This document shows, piece by piece, positions 1-11,950 of a stretch of DNA of 64,000 nucleotides. This DNA comes from Hofstenia miamia (Eukaryota; Xenacoelomorpha; Acoela), in the NCBI GenBank assembly GCA_004352715.1, contig SCFE01000018.1, positions 818,672 through 882,671 on the forward strand, written 5' to 3'. Under the pieces are notes generated by a model that was not told the origin of the DNA, made no database searches, and saw only the letters and a program-made list of their open reading frames with translations. A program made the translations under genes and the position numbers. The number at the start of each line of letters is the position of its first letter. Positions within the stretch are counted from its first letter, which is position 1.

Positions 1-3000
1 TATAAAAGAATAAAAGTGGTAAAGCATAGCATGTTCTGTTAAATTATTTACAACATGACTTATATTTCTACTAAAAGTTTTTTAATTTTGGAGTTATTAA
101 TTAGGTTCATGAAATATTAGCGTATTTAAAATTATTATTCATTATAATCGTGGGATAAACTATTTTCATTTCAAAGCTTCATGCAAATCGAAGCAAAGAT
201 GTTTAAATATAGAATTTCATTGGATTATCAACACATGAAATATTACCTGATTTAATGTATATGAAATGTTAACCAAATAAAACGTGTTTTGGGCTAAAAT
301 CAACCCATTTAGTGCTAAATATGGCAAATTCGGAAATTTAAGTTTTGTTAACAGTGAATACTTTGTTTAAAACTTTATCTTACTTATGAAAGAATGAATG
401 TGCAAAATTCCGTTTTCTTGGCATTAATTAGCAATTTTTAAATAGCGAAGCAGTGACGGCCAATTTAATTCAATTTGCTTTATGAGTTTATCAGTTTATG
501 CGTCTCTATTAAGTACCAAAGTATCATCTGGATGTTGTAATAGATTGCAATTGGTATAATTTTCATAACTTTTATACAACAACTAAATAGTAGAGGTCAT
601 AGAATGATTCCCTAGTTTCACTTATTCCCATGAATTTAATCTCAGTCCAATAAAATTTCCTGGTGACATTGCCCCTTGTAATCCTCGGTATAACTTCTAT
701 TTGGGCCTAAGTTACCAAAAATTATATGTAATATTGTGAAATCAGTGGCTCCAATTTCTTAATTTATCATGCTACCCCATGTTAATCCCATTTCCATGAG
801 AGTTTATACAATATATGAATATTGAAGGATAGACAATGCTATCTAAGTGGGTCTACTCGCTCTTCTTACAGTTTTCGGATGCATTTGACTCTATTGAAGA
901 ATGCTCTTGGTGTTTATCAAATTATTGAGGATTGCAAAATATCAAGTTTATGGACAACAAATAATTTTGAAAAATAAATTGCGCACGCTTGTAAAATGTA
1001 TGGGGCCATATTTTATTAGGCTGTTGCTTATGTGACGCGTTTGTGCAAAAACTTGAAATTACGCGAGCATTTCATTAAATAACCTTCAAATAACAGCGGA
1101 ATTAATAATAATTTAGCTATTTTCCGCATTTAATAGTCTATCACAAAGCATTTCAAATAACTACAGATTCCTAATGATATAACCGTGAAAATAGGAATTT
1201 CGATGCACAGTCTGTGTTTTGTTAATACTATCTAAACAGAGCTGGATTGGGCAAAACAAGTACAACAGCGATCGGCCTTTTCTGTCAGTCTGTTTCTGCT
1301 TGACAACCTGCTTTATCTTTCTATTCAATTTTTCAGCGTTTCTATAAAGTTTTATGTATTTCCCAATATGCGTTTTTAGCACTCGCCAATCACTAATTCA
1401 TGTTTCATTTAAAAAATGACTTAGTCTTTCTATAACGGGTAGCCCCTCCCAATCAAGAGTCTTTCATGCTTTTTTGATATTTTTCGTTGTAAATCAATTT
1501 TTTAGAGTCAAACGCTTTAACTTATTCTAAAATTCTAATAAAATGGGCACTTTAACCATATTTTACAGTCCTAAACTTGAATCATCCCAGCAACTTAGAG
1601 TAAACAAAACTGAATGCAAAGGCCAGATGTTTAATAAAAACTCAAATATATGCACTCATGCAAAAAAACTCTAAATTATATCTAGATTTATGTTTAGATT
1701 TCTGCAAATTGAAATTTTGCACTAATTTCAAAAAGCTTTATCTAATATATTTATATGTTTTTTTTCATTCTCACAATGAATGCAGCACGTTTATTTTTTT
1801 AGCAGTTTGTATTTGTTCTAGAAAATGGGGCCTTTTTTCATCACTGATGGCTGTAATCGTAATGGACCTTGTTAACCCTTTCTTGCATAGGACTTTTTAT
1901 TTCAAGCCAGAATCATTAAATTGAAAATATACATGCATTTTAGGATTATACGACGCAAACTATCCAACTGCCCTCTGATGGGCACACACTATACTAGAAA
2001 TGGTAACGTTTGGGTCCAGAATGATATAACCAGTACAGATAAAAGTGTTTGGGAGATTCATAGGCCTAAACATTGGCGACATATGTAACTGGAATGCAAT
2101 AAAGGGTTAAGGATTTGATTCAACTTTATAAGAGGTGTTCGAGTTGTTTTTTAAATTAGACAGTGATCCAACAATGCCGACATTTAGATGTTTTAAATTT
2201 CTATAAATATTTTCACATATTAATTTTTTTTGTCACATAGTAATTCGATTATAAGCTTCATTTGAAATAAATTTAAACGGAACTTCAATTTAGTGTTATC
2301 TTAGTTTATTTAAAGTATGAAATTCTCATTAGAAACAAGAGCCAATTTGGCCATTGATTGAGATAATATTGAAGTTCTCGGATGTGCAATTTTCACTTTT
2401 TTATACATTATTGACGTTAATTTTGAAAACAAAACTTTAGAAAAACATTTTTTAACATAATTGCTAGCATCTGAAATTTTATATTTTTTATTGTTTAATC
2501 AATATATTTTTTCATAAATTAATGGAGATTGGCATGGCAATTATCCACAAATGCCAATATAATTAGAGGCAAACACAATGGAAATTTTGGTGACCGATGT
2601 GATTTTCGACTAGCAATTTTTTAGTTTTCCTTAAGATTTATCCATAATATTTAAAGGTAAGTTATGCAGTGATTATTTTGCACTTTTTAAGTTCTTTTTT
2701 AGCCAGGGTTTATATATAAATATATTTGCGTTGAAAATGATTTATGGAATCGTTCTTTGTGAGCATATTTTATTTTTGCAAATTATCAAGCCTTAAAAAT
2801 TATTAATAAATTCATAATACCACTTATAAGAGAAACTCCTAGAAGAAATTTCTCAAAATATATATCTATTCTAAGAAAAGAGGATTTCTCAATACATATC
2901 TAAAAAATGAAAACCTGGAAATTTTGCAACTAGAATTAATTTTAAAAGTTATTATGATTTTTCTTTTTTGATAAATTTCAATTTCTTATTACACCTTGAT

Positions 3001-3943
3001 TAAATATGGATATCGATTTTAACAAAAAATAGAATTTTATTACTTTTTACTCTAATATACTTTTCAATCATAGCCAATCACGAAATTTATTACATAGTTG
3101 TATTGAGTCATTTGTTTTGTGTATAGTTACAAGCAAATATAGGCTAGTTAATGTTAATAGTAGTTTTTCATACTAATTTCCATAGAAAAATGAATTGATG
3201 CTTGATGAATTATTTCTTCAAAATATAAATTTATTTTGAAAATGAATGCACATAAAAGAAACAACTTTATTTATTGATTTGTGAAGGATGTTTAGAAATT
3301 TGCGATTTATAAAAATATAGGGCTGTGGAATTTAAAGATTAGTTAAACGATTAATCATTAATTTATTTTAACAATAAATTTTGGTTTAACTATTTTCCAG
3401 ATTCTGTTCCCTATTTAGTATTCTTGGCTACATTGTTAACTAGAAGCGTTCTTCTCTTGAACGAAATATTGTTAATGTACTTGTGTGTTTGCATAGATGG
3501 TTTTCTGACGATATATAAAGACGTTTTGATTAAATTTAATGTTAACAATCTTTAATTTTTTTAAATTTAACTTTATAATCAATTAATTGTTATCACCCCT
3601 AAAAATATGATAAAATACTATTCAAAATAGTATATTTACACTTGTAGCCAAAACATATTGCTCCTTATTTTTCTTAGTTTATAGTCATTGTGAAAATATC
3701 TTTTAAATGAAAAGATTACAACATATTTAAAATAAAATAAATGCAAAAAAAATCAAGATTGCCTTCAAAATACTAATTATTTTGCTTAGTTTTAAAAGCA
3801 TTTTTTGGAACAGGAGAAATTAAAATTCCAAACATATATTATTTTATACTATTTTATACCAATTTCTGTAATACACCATATCCTACTAAATATTTAGTAA
3901 TGCATGAATACACTAATTGCAAAATATCAAAATATTACAAGAA
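1..3943. other. AT-rich intergenic DNA, nothing recognised
   Basis: About 3.9 kb of very AT-rich sequence. Open frames are short (under 90 codons), low in complexity and show no family motif. I see no long inverted repeat, transposase fragment or RNA gene. Confidence 0.6.
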
Positions 3944-4903
3944 TCAATTTTTCCAAACACACTTTAGAAATGATTTTCTGAAGTTCCTATTGGTGCATAA
4001 GTATATGAAAAAGTTTATTGCTGAATTCATGCATCTCAAAGCTTGCGAAATTGAGCCTATGAAAAAGTTGAAAGAGCTCTCAAGGAAAACTGCATTCTGC
4101 TCAGGAGTGTTTAGATGTATACGCAAAAGAAAACAATAATAAGGTAAATGTAAACCAACCGTAATTGCGCAACATGAAACAAGAGTGACGGTTACCCTCA
4201 AATCTTCTTTGTAAATCATCTTCTTGAACTTTTTTCGATTGGTATTCATTCTGATGAATAGACGAATTATAATTGCAATATTTGCAATAGTGAGTGTAGA
4301 TAAAGGCAATGTGTAGCCAAAAAACAAAAGAATCAAACGTTGGAAATTTTCATTGGATGGATAACATGTAAGACCAGTGTAGGGTTCGTCATTCCAAATT
4401 ACAGTATTTTTTCGGTAATTGTAGATATCAAATTGTAAGCTTCCGTGAATTAACGAAAATCCTATTACGAGAAAACAAAGAATCTTTGCAAATGTTGTGT
4501 TATGCAAACTTCTTGCTACACTTATCGTGTACACGTTGGTTACTCGATCAAAGCAGATCAGAACTACCATATATGTTGTGTAAAAAAGACTAAATCGAAA
4601 TATGAAACTCCAAGATGAGCATGCGTAACGAAATATATTAAGCAGAAATTCTTCTGGATAAAAAACGAAAGGAACTTTTAAGAACAAATATGTCATACAA
4701 TTTAATAAGTCGGCAATTGTAAGGTGTAAAACGTAAATTTTTGAAGACGCATTTTTGACGAAAGAGCGTACCTTTATTATGTATAAAACAATGAGATTGC
4801 TTGGAATTCCAATTGTAGCAACCAGGATACCAAGTGCTAATGTAAAATAATCTTTGTAATACCCACCAGGTTTTCCATACATCACGTTAGAGGAAAGATT
4901 CAT
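3944..4903 (-). CDS. Rhodopsin-like (class A) seven-transmembrane G-protein-coupled receptor, single exon
   Basis: A 319-residue plasma-membrane receptor expected to couple an extracellular ligand to G proteins. Seven hydrophobic segments lie near residues 19-43, 57-80, 95-118, 138-157, 188-217, 235-260 and 275-301. Class A landmarks are visible: N36 in TM1 (PSNLIVL), D65 in TM2 (LTIADLL), C95 before TM3 with C180 in loop 2 as the likely disulphide, DRV (119-121) replacing DRY, P200 in TM5, P254 in TM6, and NSAINFFIY (293-301) in place of NSxxNPxxY. The TM6 toggle tryptophan is replaced (LHLP instead of CWLP) and TM4 lacks its usual Trp. N-glycosylation is possible at N3. The TM7 motif and the basic tail (NRNFRKSF) resemble FMRFamide/peptide-type receptors of invertebrates, but the ligand is unknown. 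The first ATG fits the hydrophobic layout and is conserved in the broken copy near 7.7 kb. Codons are intact, so the gene is probably functional. Confidence 0.93.
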   Translation of the reverse strand: MNLSSNVMYGKPGGYYKDYFTLALGILVATIGIPSNLIVLYIIKVRSFVKNASSKIYVLHLTIADLLNCMTYLFLKVPFVFYPEEFLLNIFRYACSSWSFIFRFSLFYTTYMVVLICFDRVTNVYTISVARSLHNTTFAKILCFLVIGFSLIHGSLQFDIYNYRKNTVIWNDEPYTGLTCYPSNENFQRLILLFFGYTLPLSTLTIANIAIIIRLFIRMNTNRKKFKKMIYKEDLRVTVTLVSCCAITVGLHLPYYCFLLRIHLNTPEQNAVFLESSFNFFIGSISQALRCMNSAINFFIYLCTNRNFRKSFLKCVWKN

Positions 4904-5251
4904 TTAAATTATAAGCAAACGTTCCATTCAATAGAATTTGAAACATTAAGTGGATCAGTCCTTTGTTTTTATTAAATTTTAAATTCCATAAAACAATAAT
5001 TCGCATCTCTCTTTTTTATTATTTCGCCAAACATTTATTGGAGAAAAATAGAGGGAACATTAAATAAAGCTAAATACTTCCTTTGAGTTTTTGAATATTT
5101 TTGTTTACAAAGTGGTCTTCAAACAAATTTTATCAATAAAATTCTATTGGTCAATGCTTTTGGTCATGATTTTATACAATCTGTTAATATTTTGTTGCCG
5201 CCATTTTAGTTATTTTTGTCTAAAGTTGTTTGTTGAATTTTCAGTAAATAA
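4904..5251 (-). promoter_or_regulatory. Conserved 5' flank of the GPCR, shared with its tandem copy
   Basis: This block is homologous, base by base with small gaps, to 7757-8088 upstream of the second GPCR copy, and the similarity ends at a TA-rich run in both. Well-preserved parts are around 5026-5068 (CGCCAAACATTTATT followed by a GAGAAAAATAGAGG core) and a CCAAT-type box (ATTGGTCAA on the plus strand, about 5136) some 235 bases upstream of the start codon in both copies. That it is promoter or 5' UTR is inferred from position and conservation. Confidence 0.5.
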
Positions 5252-5283
<32 letters not shown>

Positions 5284-5290
5284 ATATATA
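5252..5290. repeat. (TA)n microsatellite
   Basis: Nearly pure TA dinucleotide run with one interruption; it marks one end of the duplicated GPCR flank. Confidence 0.95.
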
Positions 5291-5539
5291 ATTCACGGGA
5301 AAAAATTATATATACACGTGGTAGTGTCAAAAGTCCGTAGGAACATATATTTAACTAAAGGCAAACACGTAATAAAAAAATATATAGTAATACTAACAGA
5401 AATGGGTAATAAGACAGTGTTGCTTTTTCATTTAATCCCGTTCATTGTCAACATAAAGCTCAGCAAACGTAGACCGCAGACTGGTATCATTCAATTGATT
5501 TCTTACGTAAAAATTGGTTAAGTCATCTAGGATTTGAGC

Positions 5540-7602
5540 GATACTATCAAATCGCTTGGAACCCAGAAGTGTCTAAAGCATCTTGAGCAATATTTCAGGA
5601 GTGAGTGAGAGCATTGTCGTATAACCGAAAAATCTATTTAAAAGATATTACAAAGTCTTTAATTATACGCTCGAGTCTAGTACCTTGAGAGCTGATTGTA
5701 GACATCATGAAGGTAGCAAGGCAAACATTGATCTTGTACATAGAAATATTCGTCATCACAACCTTCTTAGCAGACTTTGACATTGTTTTTTATTGTCTCC
5801 TTGATCTCTTTCCAAGATTGGTATAGGTAAAGGTATTGGATGATCATAATATTGACTAGTAATTGTTGTCGGCTTCTTCTTTTAATCATACCGCCTTCTA
5901 ATTTGAAAAAGAAGGACTGCTGCTCTGCCGTCTTTGACAGATTCTTCCCTGTTGACGTTTGCGGTTCTTGATGATAAGAGTGTCGCCTGGATTCAGATCA
6001 GGTTGCCGTTTTGTTCCTCTATCATAGTATAGCTTTTGTTGTTGTTGAATGATTCTATTTTTTCTATCAATATTATTGTGTAGTTTGTTTTTGGCGTTAG
6101 CTGTTCTTCTACCATGGGCATTTTTGTTCCTAGTTTTAGGCTTTGTAGAAGCTGTGCAGATGATACATTCAAAAATGGTTTTGGTGAATTATTGTGGACA
6201 AGCAGACCATAATGTACATCTTTACATCTTTTGCTAAGCCATTCGAGCGTGGATGTAGTGGATTTCTTCATCTGATATGAGTTAACGGATTGTTATCCGC
6301 GATTACCTCATTTGGGATCCCAAACAGAGAAAAAACGTCTTTTAAGTGGTTTACTACTTCATTTGATTTCTTGTTTCGTAATTTCCTACATACAATGAAC
6401 CAGGAATAATAATGGATAATTGTTAGGAATGATATTCGATTATGTTCTGCCATGTCGCATCCTATTTGAAGCAGGGTATGTTAGGTCTTTCGTGCGGCAG
6501 CATAGGCTGTCTTCCTTGGTTTTCACTATCGGTATTACATATTGTACAATGTTTTGTGAACTTATCGATATCTTCATTCATTTTAGGCAAAAATAAACAT
6601 TCCTTTGCGAGTAATCTATTTTTGCCTATTTCTTCGTGAGCTGAGTGTATTAGGTGAATAATACTTTGTTTCATCAAGAACGGTTGATTACGTTAAGTAG
6701 GATTCCGTCTGCTTCTGACAGCTCATATCGTAATTTCCCGAAGATATTTAAGTCATTATCCATCTCTGGTAGCCTATCTGGCCAACCAAATCTGATGAAT
6801 TTATTACTCTTGAGAGTTAAAAATCCTGCATAGTTGCTTCTTTAGGTTTATATTTCATCTTGGCATCAATTGGATTTATACTGCGCTGTAATACTTGATA
6901 GATTGCAAATGATACATCATTTTCTAGGTATTCTGCATGTGAACTGCTGTAATTATGCTTTATTAGTGACAGGGCATCTGCAACGACCATGCGTTTTTTT
7001 ATTTGTGAATAGTTTTGTTCCGTTTGGGTTAAAGCGCTTCCCGCAAATGCTCAAGGTTTTCCTTCTTGAAGGAGTATTGCCCCAAGAGAATATCTCGAGG
7101 AATCGACCTGTAAAGTTGATTTAGAGTTACGATCAAAATGTTTTAAGATTGGCTTTGAAACTAAATACTTTTTAATTGCTTCAAACGCGTCTGTATGTGA
7201 GGGCTCCCACTTCCACAGTATGTCAGCTTTCATCAATTGTCAGTGCAGTGATTTTTGGCTGTTGTGGAATAAATTAACAAAAGAATTGGCCATTCCTAAG
7301 AAACGTTGCAGCGCTTTTTTATTATCAGGTATCGGATAGTTCTTGATTACTCTCGCTTTTCTGGATCAGAATGGAATCCATTAGAATCAACAATGAATCC
7401 CATATACTTTATTGATTTCTTCGTGTATTGCACTTTACTTAGATTGAATCTGATGTTGTTTTCCCTTGCTTTTTGGAAAACATTTCGCAATACCCCGTCA
7501 TGATCAGTTTTTTCATCTGTAGCTATACATATGTCATCAGGAATTGCCATAATATCGACAAATATCTTATCTATCGTTTGCTGTGATTTATCAGATGCAG
7601 AA
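5540..7602 (-). mobile_element. Decayed Gypsy-type (Ty3) LTR retrotransposon pol fragment
   Basis: Reading the minus strand, broken frames give pol domains in canonical order. About 7600-7347 is reverse transcriptase palm, with a DDIC remnant of the YxDD box and a KYMGFIVDSNG segment. 7346-7250 is the thumb (ALQRFLGMAN). 7236-7051 is the RT/RNase H connection (LQVDSSRYSLGAILLQEGKP). Most of RNase H is missing, then VADALS appears near 6975. 6677-6462 is the H2C2 integrase zinc finger (H-x3-H and HCTIC). 6453-6268 is the integrase core (HYYSWFI, FGIPNEVIADN). 6271-5993 is the integrase C-terminal side (LNVSSAQLLQSLKLGTKMP). Frameshifts, stops and deletions make it non-functional. No LTRs were found, and the low-coordinate boundary is uncertain. 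Its RT end is fused directly to the broken GPCR copy at about 7602/7603. Confidence 0.88.
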
Positions 7603-7756
7603 CATTTTTGACGAAAGGGCGTACCCTGATTATGTATAAAACAATGAGATTGCTTGGAACTCCAATAGTAGCAACCAGTATACTAAGTGCTAATGTAAAA
7701 TAATCTTTGTAATACCCATCAGGTTTTCCATACGTCACATTATCGGAAAGATTCAT
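7603..7756 (-). pseudogene. 5' fragment of a second GPCR, truncated by the Gypsy fragment
   Basis: The first 51 codons match residues 1-51 of the GPCR at 3944-4903, with seven substitutions (S5D, M8T, G13D, G25S, I33V, K44R, S47P), covering the N-terminus and TM1. After FVKN the frame runs into retroelement sequence and stops within about ten codons. The rest of the receptor (TM2 to the C-terminus) is not present anywhere in the window. The upstream flank is also duplicated, so this arose as a tandem segmental duplication and not by retrocopying. Confidence 0.9.
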
Positions 7757-8088
7757 TCAAATTATAAACTAACGTTTCATTCAATAGAATGTCTCACATG
7801 GATTTCTTTTATTCAATTTTAAATTCCTTAAAAAAATAATTTCTGTCACCTCTTTGTATTATTTCGCCAAACATTTATTAGAGAAAAATAGAGGAAACAT
7901 TAAATAAATCAAAACACTTCCTCTTTTGAATTATTAAATATTGTTTTTGTTTACAGAGTGGTTTTCAATATAATTTCGTCAATAAAATTCTATTGGTCAA
8001 TGTCTTGCTTTTATACAATGTTTTAATATATTGTTGCCGCCATTTTTGTTACATTTGTCTAAGGTTTTTCTTCGAATATATGTATATA
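7757..8088 (-). promoter_or_regulatory. 5' flank of the truncated GPCR copy
   Basis: Homologous to 4904-5251, including the CGCCAAACATTTATT block and the ATTGGTCAA box at a nearly identical distance from the start codon. It now precedes a dead coding fragment. Confidence 0.5.
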
Positions 8089-8639
8089 TTGTACAGCAGG
8101 GGTGTGAAACATTAATTGTAAGATAGCCAACTAAAATTTTTTGAGCACCTGAAGAGACAGATTGTCAGCCATTTTGTTGCTCAGTCTTGTAATAAATACG
8201 CATGTCGCCATATATACACACAAACAAAGCTGCATTTAAATTCAATAATGTAAATAAGATTTATTGGTATTACTTCTGAAAAAAATATTATTGTCAAAGG
8301 TAATATAAATGATGTTATCAAAGGCCACCAGAAATATTTGACGGACTGGATTGTGACGCGCGAGCATACAATTGCACACACCAGGTTTTTAATATTGAGA
8401 ATGCTCTGCAATATATTTGAGTGTTAGTCTAAAATAGCTTAACCTCTCCTATATATCTAAAATTTTGAGATGAAAGCGTTCTGAATAGATTAAAAATATT
8501 CGTATGTAATCGCAAGAATTCGGAACTGAAGGAATTCAGAATTTAAATAGGACTAAGCAATTCAAAGCCACAGTTATAAAAATGAACTTCTTCAAAATAA
8601 AAAGAATTTTTCTTAAATGACTAATTCTATAATCCATTC
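8089..8639. other. Intergenic, one hAT-like tip motif
   Basis: AT-rich DNA without a gene. GCAGGGGTGTGAAAC at 8096-8110 resembles a hAT terminal motif, but no matching inverted copy was found. Confidence 0.4.
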
Positions 8640-9108
8640 AGCAAGGAGGTTTAAATCACCTCTATGCGAATTATAGTGAAACCAAGTTGCAGTGATCAGT
8701 TTCAAGACCACAATCATATAAATGTATTCCGTTATCTCAAAAATATTATCACTCAAATTTTTCCAAAAATCCCATTACATTCGTTGAATTTACATCATAA
8801 TTAGTGATGTAATGGGATTTTTACAATCTTCTGAATAAATTCGTACACAAAATTTAAAATAAACTAAATATTTTACTTTAAATTCGCTTTTTTCACTATA
8901 ATTTACATAGAATATAATATGTTTTGTTTTTAGGGTTGCTCTTCACAGGGAAATATAATGAAAACTAAATTTCTGATTAAAAAATTACATGAAAATTTCA
9001 ATTCACAATTCCAAAATTGAGCCTTGCGCTAAAAATCAAAGTGATTGTGTTCATCATTGCAGCAATATAGCGTGAAGATCAATGGTTCAATACGTATGGC
9101 CGGCACTG
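8640..9108 (-). mobile_element. Non-autonomous Tc1/mariner-type element (MITE), copy 1
   Basis: The right end reads, on the minus strand, TA then CAGTGCCGGCCATACG, which matches Tc1-family termini (CAGTGCTGGCC in Tc1). The interior on the minus strand is collinear with 12967-13272 on the plus strand, sharing CATCTTCAC, CTGCAATGA, GGCTCAATTTTGG and ATTTAGTTTATT blocks, so it is a dispersed family. A perfect 16-bp inverted repeat (8765-8780 with 8807-8822) lies inside, and the arms outside it are partly symmetrical. The left boundary is approximate; no coding capacity is seen. Confidence 0.7.
8765..8822. repeat. Perfect 16-bp inverted repeat (hairpin)
   Basis: AAAAATCCCATTACAT at 8765-8780 is the exact reverse complement of 8807-8822, separated by 26 bases. 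A second, competing stem (TACATCA with TGATGTA) overlaps it. It sits inside the Tc1-type MITE. Confidence 0.9.
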
Positions 9109-11911
9109 TAGATGATGAAATGCCCGCATCATTTAGTCTCTAAGATATTTTTGTCACAATGCCGAATTGGGGTAAAATCTACCTCATGGAATCTAAGTTA
9201 TGCACATGCATATATACGATATAATGTCTTAATCAATTACACATTTATTATCAAGTAAAACAACTACTAAATTGCCAACATACTTCCTATTGATCAATTT
9301 GGCGGTTAGACGTCTCTGATAAAAGATTTTTGTGATCAGCAGCAAGTATTCTGACATCACATGGTTTGAATTAAAATCCTTAAAGATACCATTTTTAATT
9401 TGTGTTTAATAGGAAACTAAATGTCACGTTAAGCTAATTTGAATGCAATATATGCGAATTTTAGTAAATTTTATCCATATTTTGCACCAGGTTTACTGGT
9501 GGGAAAATATTTTCTTGTTTTATGCTTAACGATTATCCTGTCCTGATTCCAGGCCTTTGTTCTTAATCCTATTATAGTTTACGAATTAATGAATTAATAG
9601 ATATTTTAAATGGAATATTACAAAGTTGGTTATAATGATATTAAGAGAATTAGAGAAAAATTTTGAAGCTCAAGCAATAATCCGAAATCTTTTTAATGAT
9701 GCTGCCTATTTGTGTGGACAGTAGAAGACGTTAACAGTGATGGCATACCTGAACGCTTAAGACGCGGTTTTTGAATATTAAAATTTCATTTTCATCATGT
9801 TTTAGCAGTTCATCGTCGTTTACTTTTTACTATGTAAAAGATATTTAGGATGTATTTTGCACTCCAGTGATTTTTCCCATTTCAATGCTGAACAATGAAG
9901 TTAGGATTATTAAGAACGATGTAGGGGTTCATTCTAAACATAGACGCATGCTGTTTTGTATTTCAACCACCAAAAAAGATTCATTGGCTCAACACTAGGA
10001 TTTGACAATATAGTGCTATGCATAGAAACAAAATCATTCTACTAATGAACAGTTTATACAAATTGTTAGTGTTTTTTTAGGTAATACACTCACAACTTAA
10101 TTTGCGAAGGAAGCATTTATTTTTTATCGTTCGATCTGACTCTACTCTAACTATGTGCTGGAGGTCAAATAATGACTTATAACATTGGAACATTCAATCT
10201 TTCAATTGCAGATTTGATGCTGAATCGCAGATACAAAGGCGTATATTTTTGTTGAATTGAGGTATGCAACCTTTGTGAGATATTTCTCATTTGAATGCCA
10301 CAAAAAGAGCGCCATACGACACATTAGCGATTCATTAGACAATCATTTGATAGAATCACATGCATGCATGAATCATTGCATCAAAAGCAAAATCTCACAA
10401 TTGTCCAAATGTGTAAATACATTCACAAGAATTGCCACAAAAATGTTCTATTCATTCAGCACGATAATAGAGAAAATTGATACACATCAAATTTTAATTT
10501 TGTTAATACTACATACATCCCAAACGAAGACGAACTGTTAGCATGATTTGGTTGCAGAATTTTATAGAAAAGATTGGGAACACTATTTTATTCAAAGTAA
10601 TTATTTACAAATATTTGCATTCTGTTTGGGTGTCTGTTCTGCGCTGTCAATTCATATAACGCAGGTGTAATTTAGCATTAAATGCTGTTTTGAAAGGACT
10701 TATATACGACTTCTAAAGAATGTTCCAACGACTGTTTTTTGGGAATACATATGAATGAAGACTAATATATAGTTAGAACCAAAATTTCAAAATCAAAAAC
10801 TTGCTGAAGTCGTCCATTTTACCCAACTCCATAGATGGAATCGTGTTGGATTTTTCAAGTTTTTTAAACTTGACATCAAAGTTTAATGTAAGTAAAAAAC
10901 TTTGTAATTCACCCGCGATTGATCCACATGATATAAATCAACCTGACCCGTCGACTACAGTTAAGGTACTTTTTCCATTCACAACCTCGCAAAGGTAGCC
11001 CGCATACTTAAATTTTAAAAGATAAATCTCACGCAGCTTTTGACCCTTGGAAATCCAAAATACCTCTAATGTAATGTCCCGCGTTTTGCTCATATTTCAT
11101 CGTTTATTAATCAGGCAATTTTCAATCTGTCATTGGTTGAGGCTTCTTAGTAAAAAATGATTTTTTATAAAAAAAAATACATATTTCTGATTAGGCTTTC
11201 CAAACTTCAGATTCACATCAAACGAATGTCACTTTCTGAAAGGCCGATTCTAAAGCAGCACATCTGAATTTCGATCCTAGTGATGTATGATATGAAACTG
11301 TATTTACAATATTAAAAATAGACTCAAACCAATAATTTCTTATATTCATAAACGAATATTATACTTTATATCGTCATACTTCCTCTAAAGTTTAAACTAT
11401 TAATTTAAAAGCATTCCAAGATTGTGTTGGCTTGGAATGTGTTCAAGAACAACATCAGTTGTGCAAAAGATTTTACATAGCAAAGTCTAGCATTTTGATT
11501 CTTTCACATAAATATTTTTACGGTGAATGTTAAGGAAATTTTCCTCTTGCAATTCCTTTGTTGGAATATAAAATTTGGGAATAACAATTGGACAGACTTA
11601 CTTAGACTATGGCACAGCAACCCAGACACCTAGCATTTAAAAGCCTTCAACTTATTTCTAGCATACAAAATTGCTCTTTTGATATAAATGCCAAAAGGTT
11701 TTTCAAATTATTTTCGTCATCAATTTCTCAACCAATATAATCCATATCTGGTTCAGAATTCCAATCCACTTTTGAAATATGTTGTAGCAAAATTTTCAAG
11801 TGTACCAAGCTTCAATAAAAAAAAACCTTTTTACGAAAAAACTTGTTTTGTTTTTTCAGTTTTTTTCTCAAAATACTTTTAAAAACAAAACGGTATGGGA
11901 AACTTTATGAA

Positions 11912-11950
<39 letters not shown>

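Noticed and set aside
5300-5540. Possible LTR of the Gypsy element
   Set aside because: No second copy of this sequence exists on the other side of the pol fragment, and no TG...CA ends with a primer-binding site could be shown.
10257-10541. 94-codon plus-strand frame
   Set aside because: No family motif, no splice context and no repeat support; length is within what chance can produce in this window.
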